64,000 nucleotides of DNA from Shewanella benthica KT99 (GCF_000172075.1 NZ_ABIC01000001.1:116904-180903); one strand, 5' to 3'. Positions 37,530-48,130 are shown, counted from the stretch's first letter. A program made the numbers and translations. The notes: generated by a model from the sequence alone, not told the origin.

Positions 37530-38385
37530 ATCTCACTATTTCGTCATCCTTAAGGCATGGGGCTCGCGCTATCATTAATGCACAAACATGGGATCTTAGC
37601 CTCCTATTTTCCGCAATGGCGGGAAATTGTGGGTCAGATGCAATTCGACCGATATCATGTTTACCCCGTTGACGAGCATACGCATAAGTTACTAAAAAAC
37701 TTATATTCACTCAGTGGCAAACCTTAATCTCCCTCTCTTGCACAACCTAGTGCGGCTTACAAAGCGATAGAGAATAAAGAGGTATTGCTGTTAGCCGCCT
37801 TGTTCCATGATTTAGGCAAAGGACGCGGCGGTGACCACAGTGAATTAGGGGCTGTCGACGCGTTGTAATTTGCTAAATTTCATGAACTAAAACCTTCACA
37901 AGCTAAGGTGAACACCGGATTAGTTAAAAACCATCTATTGTTTATCGGTTGCCGACATTAAGGCGACAAATGATGACCTGTGGACCAATTGGAAGGCAAG
38001 CTTACTTCGAGCTCTTTATTTGTCGATTAGTTATGCACTGCGTAATGGCTTAGAAAATGTGCTAGAACAGCGAACTATCGTTCGTGAACACAAAAATAAA
38101 GCGCTAGAGCTGATGGGGATGAGTGAAACGCCTGATGTGATTAATCGCCCGTTACTCCCAAGCCATGATGTAATATCCCACTGAACACACACTTATTTTA
38201 CTCGTTGGAAGCAGCACTAAAGGTAGCAGTGACCTGTTCGTTTATATGAAGGATAACCCCGGCCTGTTTGTGACACTATTTAATACCTTAGCCTCACTAC
38301 AGATCTCGGTTCAACAAGCTAATATCTCCAGGACTAAAGATGGCTATGTGGTCAATCATTAGATGATGAGAGCGACTGTATTAAG
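37530..38385 (+). pseudogene. glnD: glnD (PII uridylyltransferase/uridylyl-removing enzyme), decayed fragments
   Basis: In scattered frames the GlnD order is recognisable. [20 protein letters not shown] and [20 protein letters not shown] form the entry to the HD domain. [20 protein letters not shown] is the HD catalytic motif, followed by VADIKATNDDLWTNWKASLL. SSDLFVYMKDNPGLFVTLFN and ISVQQANISRTKDGYVVNH form the ACT region. The nucleotidyltransferase domain is absent, and stops and internal deletions separate the pieces. GlnD normally senses glutamine and modifies PII. Its usual map-glnD context is not present, so this is probably a decayed second copy. Confidence 0.82.
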
Positions 38386-38811
38386 GCTAATAGCCACTTG
38401 ATAATAAATCAATTTAACTCCCTATACCCATTCCCATCTCCATAAAAATGTTTAGATTAGTAAGGCATGGCGGATAAATGAAATCCAAATCTTTACTCTG
38501 ATCCCCACTTACTTAAGGAAGAAGCTTACATCACAGTTTTTCGTCACTCTGTCGGTTATCATTCACACTCATTTGTTTTTAAAACAATTAATTAGTTAAC
38601 GAGAAGCTATGGATAATAAGAGCTCACTTATTATATCAATACCCTTGTTAACATCTTTCGGGGCTGGCTAGTAGCTACAGCTGTGGCTGTTTTTTAGACG
38701 CCAATGACCGCGCAGCGGATGCTAATGCGTTCAGAAAGAAGCCATGTCGTTATCAGACTTTGCCAATATTAAAACGTTTTTATTTACAGCGTACAAAGAG
38801 TGAGGAATTCA
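38386..38811. other. Spacer between glnD remnant and osmC-like gene
   Basis: A 20-codon frame from ATG at 38608 (MDNKSSLIISIPLLTS) preceded by AACGAGAAGCT looks like the start of an exported protein but stops at once. Otherwise nothing is recognisable. The osmC-like promoter is expected near 38740-38790. Confidence 0.35.
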
Positions 38812-39261
38812 ATGTCAGATTTAAAATTTAGTGTTGTAGGATATTCTGAGTCAGCGACTAGAATGGCGGTTAAGGCGCGTAATTTTACGATTATCGTGGA
38901 CGAACCACCTATGTTAGGTGGCGAAGACCAAGGGCCAAACCCAGTAGAGTATGCACTTAGTGCCATTGTCGGTTGTCTAAACGTTACAGGCTATATCCTT
39001 GCTAAGGAAATGGGATTCACGATCAACAAACTTGAAATAAAGGCATCTGGTCGTCTTAATCCCGCTTGTTTCCTTGGAAAAGTCACCGATGACCGTGCCG
39101 GTTACAAAGGTATTGATATTGATTTTGTTATCGAAGCAGAAGCCGATACTGAGACATTAGAACATTGGATGAACCAAGTTAAATTACGTTGCCCGGTATC
39201 GGATAACTTTGCCAATATCACACCTATCACTGTCAGACTAAAAATAGCGGAACCAATCTAA
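38812..39261 (+). CDS. OsmC family protein
   Basis: A 149-residue OsmC/Ohr-like protein: NPVEYALSAIVGCLNVTGYI carries the first reactive cysteine, and QVKLRCPVSDNFANITPITV the second. OsmC/Ohr enzymes reduce organic or fatty acid hydroperoxides using these two cysteines; YhfA-like members are less characterised. The start ATG 38812 is preceded by GAGTGAGGAATTCA; the GTG at 38800 overlaps this ribosome site and is unlikely. It is intact and lies between pseudogenes and two copies of a transposon end. Confidence 0.85.
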   Translation: MSDLKFSVVGYSESATRMAVKARNFTIIVDEPPMLGGEDQGPNPVEYALSAIVGCLNVTGYILAKEMGFTINKLEIKASGRLNPACFLGKVTDDRAGYKGIDIDFVIEAEADTETLEHWMNQVKLRCPVSDNFANITPITVRLKIAEPI

Positions 39262-39275
39262 GTTTATTGGGGCAG

Positions 39276-39412
39276 GTAAGAATTAATGGTGCCGCCCACA
39301 CTCAGTGGCAGATGTTCACGCCTCTTACTAAGCTTTGATGATGAAGTTTAAGTAAGAGGTTGTTATGCCGCGCCCAAGAAGAAGTCCGGTTAGTTTAGAG
39401 CTATTGATTTAA
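39276..39412 (+). mobile_element. RAYT/IS200-like transposase remnant (direct repeat copy 2)
   Basis: After the repeat shared with 37392-37442, AGTAAGAGGTTGTT precedes ATG at 39365, reading MPRPRRSPVSLELLI then stop. MxRPRRxxxSLE is the typical start of Y1-type REP-associated tyrosine transposases. Only 15 codons remain. The hairpin CCACACTCAGTGG upstream fits the hairpin ends used by this transposase class. Confidence 0.65.
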
Positions 39413-39587
39413 CAATAAGTCCAATGTACCACTGCTGCTCATGTGTATCTAAACGGGCCATGCTTCTGGGTGATGATGTGTAATAACTTGAGTCAGAGTT
39501 AACTTTCTTTATTTCATCCAGCATTTCATCCAAACACAGCTCAAACCCACAATCCCCATTGGAAGGTGCTCTGACGGTTACAAGAAG

Positions 39588-39850
39588 TGGCGTAGCCATA
39601 AGCTCATGAACGAGAGATAGTTACTTTGAAAGCATAAGGAGCCAGATCCCGGCCTAAAAGAACACTGGGACGACAGAATAGACTCCAGCCTAAAAGAACG
39701 TCTGGACGACAGAATATTTCGTTTAGGCTTAAAAAAAACAGTGGCATGACACAATGGATTCCGGCTTTAAAGCATTGCTGGAATGACAGAGTCTAAACCA
39801 TTGCCGGAATGTCGGAATGTCGGAATGTCGGAATGTCGGAATGTCGGAGG
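39588..39850. repeat. Cluster of degenerate hairpin repeats and an 8-bp microsatellite
   Basis: Begins with GTGGCGTAGCCATAAGCTCA (palindrome family), then three degenerate CTGGACGACAGAAT / TGCTGGAATGACAG units of the 30-bp hairpin family. It ends with five tandem CGGAATGT units at 39805-39844. The 69-codon minus-strand frame at 39390-39599 is not supported as a gene. Confidence 0.65.
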
Positions 39851-39906
39851 GACGACAGGGACGCTCTGGGCTGCCCTGTCTTTTATTGCGTATTCAGGCT
39901 CTGGAA

Positions 39907-40170
39907 TTAGCTGGTTGTAACTGGAGTGTCGTGGTGAGCTTTCAATCGTTGGAACAAGACGTCTTTCAAGTTAGCGCGTTGTAATTTCAGCTGATGCATA
40001 TGCTCGTCATCGGTTGGACTACCGGCAAGTTCTAGCTGACGAATATCATAATCGAGTAGGTGATATTGCTTGGATAATTTTGTGAATGCTTCGTCTTTAT
40101 AATTCAAATAAACAATATCTTGTTTATATTCTGGGAAATCGAAAATAAGCGCGTGATTCTCATTAAGCAT
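39907..40170 (-). CDS. YdcH-like protein (DUF465)
   Basis: An 87-residue helical protein with the YdcH/DUF465 pattern: MLNENHALIFDFPEYKQDIV, then FTKLSKQYHLLDYDIRQLE, then DDEHMHQLKLQRANLKDVLF. Members are small cytoplasmic helical-hairpin proteins of unknown function. ATG at 40170 follows AGAGGTTACCT. A short single-gene unit. Confidence 0.85.
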   Translation of the reverse strand: MLNENHALIFDFPEYKQDIVYLNYKDEAFTKLSKQYHLLDYDIRQLELAGSPTDDEHMHQLKLQRANLKDVLFQRLKAHHDTPVTTS

Positions 40171-40319
40171 AGGTAACCTCTGAAAGGTGATCTGAAATTT
40201 ATTATTTTAGAACTTCCTACACTATAGCATTATGAAGTTCAATAAAAAGTGGGGCCAGATCATACTTTCCTCATTTCATTCAAATGCCGCCGCAGGCGAC
40301 AGCTATTCCTCGTTGAAAG

Positions 40320-40480
40320 GTGCTCTGGCTGTTACAAGAAGTGGCGTAGCCATAAGCTCATGAGCGAGAGGTATGGATACCGAACTGGATGTTAAACATG
40401 GATGTTATTGATAGGACGAGCAGTCCTCCTTGCCCTAGTGTGGAATGGAATTCCACGACTTTCTTCGGTCGATAGACCGA
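40320..40480. repeat. Palindromic repeat module cluster
   Basis: GTGGCGTAGCCATAAGCTCA at 40343 is followed by TGAGCGAGAGGTATGGATAC and GAACTGGATGTTAAACATGG. The same order (GAACGAGAAGTATGG, GAACTGG...GTTAAACATGGACG) occurs at 14870-14942. No gene is visible between the YdcH-like gene and metH. Confidence 0.65.
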
Positions 40481-40527
40481 CTCTACACCGCGTGAGCGTA
40501 AAGCCGATTCTGGTTACTCAGGGCTGT

Positions 40528-43500
40528 CTACTCGGGATCATAGTCTAATACCGGAGAGAGCCATCTCTCTGTCTCTTCTATACTCATCCCCTTACGCTGG
40601 GCATAATCCTCTACCTGATCCTTGCCGATATTGGTCACGCCAAAGTAGCGTGACTTGGGATGGGCGAAGTACCAGCCAGAAACTGCAGCGGTTGGGTACA
40701 TGGCGTAGCTCTCGGTGAGATTAAGGCCGATGGTCTCATCAGGCTTTAACAGGTCCCAAAGCAGGCCCTTCTCTGTGTGGTCGGGGCAAGCTGGGTAACC
40801 AGGGGCTGGACGTATGCCTTTATACTTCTCACGAATAAGTGCTTCGTTATCTAACACTTCATCGCTGGCATAGCCCCAGAACTCCTTACGTACACGTTCA
40901 TGCATGCGCTCGGCGAAGGCCTCGGCTAAACGGTCGGCTAAGCATTTGAGCATGATGGCACTGTAGTCATCGTGGTCGGCCTCGAAGCGTGCAATATGCT
41001 CGTCGATACCGTGCCCCGTGGTGACCGCGAAGCCGCCCATGTAATCGGCAACGCCTGAGTCTTTCGGCGCGACAAAGTCGGCCAGACAGAAGTTGTCGTT
41101 GCCCACACGCTCTATCTGCATGCGCAGGTGGTGCAGGGTCATTATTGGTTTCTCGCGAGACTCAATCGTGCCATCGCAAGAGTACAGCTCGATATCGTCA
41201 TGATTGACGCTATTCGCCGGGAACAGGCCGATAACGCCCTTGGCGGTGAGCCATTTCTCATCGATGATCTGTTTAAGCATGGCCTTGCCATCGGCGAACA
41301 GCTTAGTGGCCTCAATGCCTACGACCTTATCGGTTAAAATTTGCGGGTAGCGACCATGTAGCTCCCAGCTGCGGAAAAACGGCGTCCAGTCGATACGCTC
41401 GACCAGGTCTTCTAATGGATAGTCATCGAATACCTGACGCCCCAGCTGGTTAGGGATAAACGGGGTGTACTTGTCCCAGTCGTACTTGCAGCGATTGTCA
41501 CGGGCCGCTTCGATAGTGGTGATGATCTTGCGTTTGGTCTGTGACAGGCGCTTCTCGCGCATCACATCGTATTCCTGATAGGTGGCGTCTATGGTGGCCT
41601 GACGAGTCTGGTTATTAATCAGCTTTGACACCATAGGCACGGCGCGTGAGGCGTCGGCGATATAGATGGCTCCCGTCGGCGAGTGGGGGGCAATTTTTAC
41701 CGCGGTGTGAATTTTCGAGCAGGTCGCGCCGCCGATGATGATTGGAATGGTTAAGCCCGCCTTATGGAAGCTCTTTACGTTATGCACCATCTCATCCAGA
41801 CTCGGGGTGATAAGCCCTGACATGCCGATGATGTCGACGTTTTCGGCTATGGCCACGTCGATGATCTTCTCCACCGGCACCATGACTCCGAGATCGATAA
41901 CATCATAACCGTTACAGGCCAGTACCACGCCGACAATATTCTTGCCGATATCGTGCACGTCACCCTTAACTGTGACCATTAAGATCTTGCCGTTCGATTG
42001 ACCCGGGGTCTTCTCTTCTTCGATATAAGGGTTGAGATAAGCGACGGATTTTTTCATCACCCGGGCAGATTTTACCACCTGGGGCAGGAACATCTTGCCT
42101 GAGCCGAACAGGTCACCGACCACATTCATACCGTCCATCAAGGCGCCTTCGATCACATCTAGCGGACGACTCGATGCCGCTCGCGCCTCTTCTGTGTCTT
42201 GGATGATATAATCTGTGATGCCTTTAACCAGGGCGTGAGATAGGCGTTTATTGACCTCCCAGCTGCGCCATTCGAGATCTGCTTTCTTGGTGGTTTGACT
42301 GCCGTCGCCGCGGAACTTTTCCGCCACTTCTAATAACAGTTCTGTGTTATTGGTGACATCGCCATTCTTATCGACAGAAGTGCAAGGCAAGTTGCCGACT
42401 ATGGCCTCGACCCTTTGCTTAAGTTCAGGGTCGATATCGTCATAGATGGCTAATTGACCGGCGTTGACGATACCCATGTCCATGCCAGCCTGAATCGCGT
42501 GGTAGAGGAACACGGCATGAATCGCCTCTCGCACCGGGTTGTTACCACGGAAGGAGAAGGAGACGTTAGATACCCCACCCGAGATCATCGCGTGGGGCAA
42601 GGTGCGCTTTATCTCGGCGGTCGCTTCGATAAAGTCGACGGCATAGTTATCGTGCTCTTCGATACCCGTGGCGATGGCGAAAATATTGGGATCGAAGATA
42701 ATATCTTCCGGTGGAAACCCCACCTTATCCACCAATACCCGGTAGGCACGGGTACAGATCTCTATCTTACGCGCCTTAGTATCGGCCTGGCCTTGTTCAT
42801 CGAAGGCCATGATGATGGCGGCCGCGCCGTAGCGTTTAACTAAGGTGGCCTGCTGAATAAATTTCTCTTCTCCCTCTTTAAGCGAGATGGAGTTAACGAT
42901 ACCTTTACCCTGAATACACTTGAGACCGGCCTCGATCACTTCCCATTTGGAGGAGTCGATCATAATTGGCACACGTGAGATGTCGGGCTCGGAGGCGATA
43001 AGGTTGAGGAACTTATGCATGATTTCACTGCCGTCGAGCATGCCCTCATCCATGTTGATATCGATGATCTGCGCGCCGTTCTCTACCTGATCGCGGGCGA
43101 CGGATAGCGCCTCCTCGAACTCTCCGCCCTTGATAAGACGTAAAAACTTGGCCGAGCCGGTGACGTTGGTACGCTCACCCACGTTAAGAAACAGCGAGTT
43201 TTCATCTATGGTCAGCGGCTCAAGCCCTGCCAGACGACAGGCCACCGGGATATCGGGTAGCGGGCGGGCTGGGTACTTGATAACGGCTTCGCGAATGACG
43301 CGAATATGTTCCGGCGTGGTACCACAACAGCCACCTATGATATTAAGGAAGCCTTCCTGGGCCCATTCACCAATAATATCGGCCATCTGCTTGGGGGTTT
43401 CATCATAGCCACCGAACTCGTTGGGCAGGCCCGCATTGGGATGAGCCGAGACGAAACATTCGGCAATTTTTGCTAGCTCTTCCACATAAGGGCGCAGCTC

Positions 43501-44298
43501 TTTAGGCCCCAAGGCGCAGTTAAGGCCAATCGATAGCGGCTTAACATGGCGTAATGAGTTGTAGAAGGCTTCGGTGGTTTGTCCGGTCAGGGTGCGGCCT
43601 GATGCATCGGTAATGGTGCCGGATATCATGATAGGTAAGCGTGCACCGAGATCATCATAGACAGTCTCGACGGCAAACAGTGCAGCCTTGGCGTTTAAGG
43701 TATCGAAAATGGTTTCGAGCATGATGATATCGGCGCCGCCCTCAATCAGGGCATTAATGGACTCGACATAAGCCTCGACCAACTCATCGAAGGTGACATT
43801 ACGGTATCCGGGGTCGTTCACATCCGGGCTGATAGAACAGGTGCGGTTAGTTGGGCCCAGTACTCCGGCAACATAACAGCTGCGGCCGGTCTCTTTCTCA
43901 ACTTCATCGGCAGCGGCGCGGGCGAGGCGGGCTCCCTCAAGATTTATCTGGGCCGAGAACTCTTGCATGTCGTAGTCGGCCATGGCGATACGCGTCGAGT
44001 TGAAGGTGTTGGTCTCGATGATATCGGCGCCGGCGAGCAGGTATTGTTTATGAATGCCCTTGATGGCAGCAGGCTGAGTCAGCACCAACATGTCGTTGTT
44101 GCCTTTCACATCTTTATGCCAGTGTTTGAACTGTTCGCCGCGAAAATCTTCCTCTTGCAACTTAAGGTCTTGGATCATGGTGCCCATGGCACCATCGAGA
44201 ATGAGGATCCCTTGTTCGAGTTGTCGGGTCAATTTTAAGGTGAGTTGTTGACCTTTCTCTTTGGTTAATCTTTGGGTGCTGAGGGTGTCACTGGCCAT
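40528..44298 (-). CDS. metH: Cobalamin-dependent methionine synthase
   Basis: A 1256-residue enzyme that transfers methyl from 5-methyl-THF via methylcobalamin to homocysteine. Four modules are seen. The homocysteine domain runs to about 350 ([11 protein letters not shown], zinc cysteines in NCALGP and [11 protein letters not shown]). The pterin domain covers about 370-640 ([19 protein letters not shown]-like region). The cobalamin domain has the axial histidine 782 in [13 protein letters not shown] and [11 protein letters not shown]. The SAM-binding activation domain is C-terminal ([15 protein letters not shown]). Length is slightly above the E. coli 1227. A MetJ operator lies upstream and a B12 uptake/salvage cluster lies beyond the divergent kinase. 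Confidence 0.97.
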   Translation of the reverse strand: MASDTLSTQRLTKEKGQQLTLKLTRQLEQGILILDGAMGTMIQDLKLQEEDFRGEQFKHWHKDVKGNNDMLVLTQPAAIKGIHKQYLLAGADIIETNTFNSTRIAMADYDMQEFSAQINLEGARLARAAADEVEKETGRSCYVAGVLGPTNRTCSISPDVNDPGYRNVTFDELVEAYVESINALIEGGADIIMLETIFDTLNAKAALFAVETVYDDLGARLPIMISGTITDASGRTLTGQTTEAFYNSLRHVKPLSIGLNCALGPKELRPYVEELAKIAECFVSAHPNAGLPNEFGGYDETPKQMADIIGEWAQEGFLNIIGGCCGTTPEHIRVIREAVIKYPARPLPDIPVACRLAGLEPLTIDENSLFLNVGERTNVTGSAKFLRLIKGGEFEEALSVARDQVENGAQIIDINMDEGMLDGSEIMHKFLNLIASEPDISRVPIMIDSSKWEVIEAGLKCIQGKGIVNSISLKEGEEKFIQQATLVKRYGAAAIIMAFDEQGQADTKARKIEICTRAYRVLVDKVGFPPEDIIFDPNIFAIATGIEEHDNYAVDFIEATAEIKRTLPHAMISGGVSNVSFSFRGNNPVREAIHAVFLYHAIQAGMDMGIVNAGQLAIYDDIDPELKQRVEAIVGNLPCTSVDKNGDVTNNTELLLEVAEKFRGDGSQTTKKADLEWRSWEVNKRLSHALVKGITDYIIQDTEEARAASSRPLDVIEGALMDGMNVVGDLFGSGKMFLPQVVKSARVMKKSVAYLNPYIEEEKTPGQSNGKILMVTVKGDVHDIGKNIVGVVLACNGYDVIDLGVMVPVEKIIDVAIAENVDIIGMSGLITPSLDEMVHNVKSFHKAGLTIPIIIGGATCSKIHTAVKIAPHSPTGAIYIADASRAVPMVSKLINNQTRQATIDATYQEYDVMREKRLSQTKRKIITTIEAARDNRCKYDWDKYTPFIPNQLGRQVFDDYPLEDLVERIDWTPFFRSWELHGRYPQILTDKVVGIEATKLFADGKAMLKQIIDEKWLTAKGVIGLFPANSVNHDDIELYSCDGTIESREKPIMTLHHLRMQIERVGNDNFCLADFVAPKDSGVADYMGGFAVTTGHGIDEHIARFEADHDDYSAIMLKCLADRLAEAFAERMHERVRKEFWGYASDEVLDNEALIREKYKGIRPAPGYPACPDHTEKGLLWDLLKPDETIGLNLTESYAMYPTAAVSGWYFAHPKSRYFGVTNIGKDQVEDYAQRKGMSIEETERWLSPVLDYDPE

Positions 44299-44370
44299 AA
44301 ATTCTACCTGCCTTAATCGATCTGCGCTGCATCTCTATTGAAATCGCTGGGTGGTGTCGTTTGGATGTTT

Positions 44371-44394
44371 ATACGTATAGACGTCTATACTAAA
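44371..44394. promoter_or_regulatory. MetJ operator (met boxes) upstream of metH
   Basis: Adjacent 8-bp boxes ATACGTAT (6 of 8) and AGACGTCT (perfect consensus), followed by ATACTAAA (weak). MetJ with SAM binds tandem met boxes and represses methionine genes. It lies 73 bases upstream of the metH ATG, where it could also affect the divergent transcript. Confidence 0.75.
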
Positions 44395-44539
44395 CCAGAC
44401 CCGTATCTGTGTCGAGTCGCCATATTGCGTGTTTTATCGCCTGGTCTATTGACTTATTTTTGAATGGTTTGTCCACTCGTTTCAAGGTCTGAACTATGCT
44501 TTTGAACTATGCTTTAGACAGGATCTTTACCGGAGTAAT

Positions 44540-44710
44540 GTGGTGTGGAGGAAAAATAATAATCAAGCTGCCTTCAGGCTGTTGGCCCTAGTAATGTGGT
44601 TTTTTATTGTCTCATGGCCAGTCGCCGGTAACATATCATTCAGCCTATCTAGCATCATGCTAAGTATCACACTGATTTGGCTGTTTTTAATTCTATTCTT
44701 ATATGATTAG
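44540..44710 (+). CDS. Small membrane ORF overlapping the kinase array (CbrX-like position)
   Basis: GTG at 44540 or 44543, after CCGGAGTAAT, opens a 55-56 codon frame with two hydrophobic stretches (LLALVMWFFIVSW and IMLSITLIWLFLILFL). Its TAG at 44708-44710 overlaps the ATG at 44703 by 8 bases. In Pseudomonas a small ORF, cbrX, precedes and is translationally coupled to the SSF-type kinase gene cbrA; here position and overlap are the same, but I cannot confirm homology. If translated it would carry ribosomes into the first unit of the tandem array, which has no good ribosome site of its own. Confidence 0.55.
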   Translation: MVWRKNNNQAAFRLLALVMWFFIVSWPVAGNISFSLSSIMLSITLIWLFLILFLYD

Positions 44711-45327
44711 TGCTGCTAGTCTGCTACTGATCATACTGGCTTATGTTGGCTTACTGTATGTGGTTGCTGCTCTTGATATTAGTGCAGAATCAGGTGGTGA
44801 CGCTAATCTTATCGCTGAGGTGACAGCATGATTAGCGCTACTAGTCTGCTACTGATCATACTGGCTTATGTTGGCTTACTGTATGTGGTTGCTGCTCTTG
44901 ATATTAGTGCAGAATCAGGTGGTGACGCTAATCTTATCGCTGAGGTGACAGCATGATTAGCGCTACTAGTCTGCTACTGATCATACTGGCTTATGTTGGC
45001 TTACTGTATGTGGTTGCTGCTCTTGATATTAGTGCAGAATCAGGTGGTGACGCTAATCTTATCGCTGAGGTGACAGCATGATTAGCGCTACTAGTCTGCT
45101 ACTGATCATACTGGCTTATGTTGGCTTACTGTATGTGGTTGCTGCTCTTGATATTAGTGCAGAATCAGGTGGTGACGCTAATCTTATCGCTGAGGTGACA
45201 GCATGATTAGCGCTACTAGTCTGCTACTGATCATACTGGCTTATGTTGGCTTACTGTATGTGGTTGCTGCTCTTGATATTAGTGCAGAATCAGGTGGTGA
45301 CGCTAATCTTATCGCTGAGGTGACAGC
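44703..45327 (+). repeat. Five tandem 125-bp mini-cistron units in front of the sensor kinase
   Basis: Units start with ATG at 44703, 44828, 44953, 45078 and 45203, exactly 125 bases apart; the kinase ATG at 45328 continues the register. Units 2-5 look identical; unit 1 differs at two bases. Each unit encodes 42 residues: MISATSLLLIILAYVGLLYV, identical to the first 20 of the kinase (unit 1 has A for T at position 5), then VAALDISAESGGDANLIAEV and TA. The stop TGA overlaps the next ATG (ATGA). GAGGTG six bases before each following ATG is a ribosome site. The array is thus a chain of coupled stop-start cistrons. Near-identity points to recent expansion. Confidence 0.95.
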
Positions 45328-48130
45328 ATGATTAGCGCTACTAGTCTGCTACTGATCATACTGGCTTATGTTGGCTTACTGTATGTGATTGCTGCCTGGG
45401 CAGAATCCGGTAGCGAAAGCGCTCAGAAACTCACCAGTAGTGCCGCTGTTTACGCCCTGTCCTTAGCCATATATTGTACCAGTTGGACCTTCTTCGGCAG
45501 CGTAGGTATCGCCACGCACTCCAGTATCTTGATGCTATCTGTTTATTTAGGCCCAACGCTGTTGATGATAGTGATCTGGCCCTTGATGCAAAGAATATTA
45601 CTGATTAAGCAGATCTACAGGGTGACCAGCATCGCCGACTTTCTCTCTGCCAGATATAATCGCAGTGTGTCCTTGGCTGGGCTCGCGGCGCTAGTTGCCA
45701 TGATTGGCATAGTGCCTTATTTAGCCCTGCAACTTAAGGCGATAAATACGTCTATCGACTTGCTTCTGGCGGTGCAAACCCAGGCTAAACTCACCATAGC
45801 CTGGCTGGTTTGGCTGGGCGTCGCCCTGTTTACCATAGTGTTCGGTATCCGTCATCTGGACCCTACTGAGCGCCACCCGGGCATGATGTTGGCTCTGGCG
45901 GTCGAAGGCCTTGTTAAGCTGGCAGCCATGTTGACCGTCGGGGTATTTGTCTGTTTCGTGATGTTCGATATCTTTGCTCAGTTGCAGCAGCAGATGCCCG
46001 AGGCGGCGGCTAAAATGGCTTCTAAGCCTGCATTTGTCACCTGGTTTAGCTATCTACTGTTAGCCGGAACAGCCTTCATGTTATTGCCACGCCAGTTTCA
46101 TGTGTTGGTGGTGGAGAACCCGGATGCTAATCACGTTAAAAAAATCCAGTGGTGGCTGCCGGTCTATCTTTTTCTGATGACCTTGTTTGTTACGCCGATT
46201 GCGGCGGCGGGCTTGTTGTTATTAGGGCCCGAAACTGCGGATAGCTATATGTTGTCTATTCCCATGTTAGCCGGGCAAGAGCTATTGACCATATTTGTAT
46301 TTATCGGTGGTTTCTCGGCCTCTATGGCCATGTTAATGGTGTCGGGAATGACCCTATCGACCATGTTCAGTAATCACTTGGTTTTACCTTTCATACAGAG
46401 GTTCAGACCGGACAGTCGCTTTAAAAAATATCTGTTACAGTCTCGCTGGCTGGCGGTATTCATCGTACTTGGGGCCGGACAGATGTTTTATCTCTATCTG
46501 GGAGAGTCCTACATGTTAGTTAACATGGGGATGATCTCGTTCTGCGCCGTGCTGCAGTTTCTGCCCTTGGTTATTGCGGGTTTATATTGGCCTCAAGTGA
46601 CATCGAAAGGCGCATTTGCTGGCTTGTGTGCTGGCTTTGGCATCTGGGCCTATTGTTTGATTTTACCTGCGATCATGAAAAGCGGCTGGATCAATGCCGA
46701 TATCTTATTAACCGGTCCTTTCGGTATTGCTTTGCTACATCCCGAGCATCTATTGGGGAGCGAGATGGACAAAATTAGTCATGGCGCCTTCTGGTCCATG
46801 GCGGCGAACATCTCGGCGCTGGTATTGGGCAGTTTGTACTCTAAGATGTCTGGACAGGAGAAGCGTTACAATGCCGAATTTATGGATGTGATGGCCGAGC
46901 GTGTGGCAGAAGATGAAGCCATCATGGATACCTTACCCAGAGATATAGACATTGAGCCCAAGCTTAAATTACTCAAAGATATATTCGGCCAGTATCTGAC
47001 TCCTGAAAATGCTGAGAATAAACTGGCAGCTTGTTTGACCGAGGCAGATCTGAATGAGGTTAGCCTGATCAATGTGCAGGAGCTGGCTAATCTGGAGCGA
47101 ACCACAGAGAGGCAGTTGAGTGGTATCACGGGTGCGGCGGTGGCGCATATGGTGGTGACTCAGTCTACCCTTTATTCGGAGTCAGAAATCCGCACTTTAG
47201 AGCGCTATTACGGTCAGTTACTGGCAGAGTTGAAAATAAGTCCGGCTCAGTTGAGGCAACAGCTTAACTATTCGAAAGAGAAAGAATTGTTAGCTAAGCG
47301 ATACTCAGAGCAGATGGAGGGCATAGTCGATGAAAGAACCCGCGAGCTACAAGAGACCTTAGATAAATTAAAGCGTGCACAGGCTCATCTGGTTGAAACA
47401 GAAAAGCAGGCGTCACTGGGCAAGATGGTGGCCGGAATAGCCCATGAAATCAACACGCCAATCGGTGTGTGTGTGACAGCTGCATCTCACCTACACGATG
47501 AGGTGGTTGCACTGAAGAAGATGTACGCCGCCGGGGATCTGAGTGAAGAGGAGTTTCAGAGTTTTATGCAGACCTGCACCGAGGCGATGGATATTATTCT
47601 CAAAAATAATGCTCGGGCTTCTAAGTTGATCCAGAGCTTTAAACGGGTCGCGGTGGATCAGTCCAGTGAGCAGATTAGAGAGTTTGGTCTTAAAGAATAT
47701 CTCGAGGAAATATTAATGTCGTTGCGTCCGGCGTTGAAGAAAGTTCCCCACGAGGTAAAGGTCATATGTTCGAATAAGCTCACCTGTAATACTTATCCTG
47801 GGGTGCTATCTCAAGTGATCACTAACCTGATAATGAATAGCTTACTGCATGCGTTTAAGCCTGAGCAGGTAGGTAAGGTCACCATAGAGATATCTGCCAG
47901 CGAGGGACAAATCTTAATGAATTACAGTGATGATGGCATCGGCTTAGATGAAGATGGCGAGAAAAACCTATTCGATCCCTTCTATACCACTAAGCGTAAT
48001 CAGGGAGGCAGTGGATTGGGCACATATCTGCTGTATAACCTGGTACCCAGAAACTCAAGGGGGAGGTCGACGTCGAAACATCGCCAGGCAAGGGACTCTG
48101 TTACCATATACGCTTCCCAAAGAATATTGA
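45328..48130 (+). CDS. CbrA-like sensor histidine kinase with SSF transporter domain (3' frameshift)
   Basis: An N-terminal sodium:solute symporter (PutP-like) domain of about 12 membrane helices (residues 1-510) is joined by a cytoplasmic linker with a coiled coil to a HisKA domain and an ATPase domain. The phospho-acceptor is histidine 706 in GIAHEINTPIG, the N box is in TNLIMNSLLHAF and the G box in DDGIGLDEDG. This layout is that of CbrA/CrbS-type kinases, which couple nutrient sensing to a response regulator; none is adjacent. After GLGTYLLYNLV, near 48044, one base is missing. The restored frame gives TQKLKGEVDVETSPGKG... and TGA at 48128-48130. As it stands the frame runs on to 48162 with a nonsense tail, after all catalytic boxes. 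Confidence 0.88.

Noticed and set aside
39390..39599. 69-codon minus-strand frame (MATPLLVTVRAPSNGDC...)
   Set aside because: No family recognised, no clear ribosome site, and it spans a repeat boundary; may be a gene fragment but cannot be supported.
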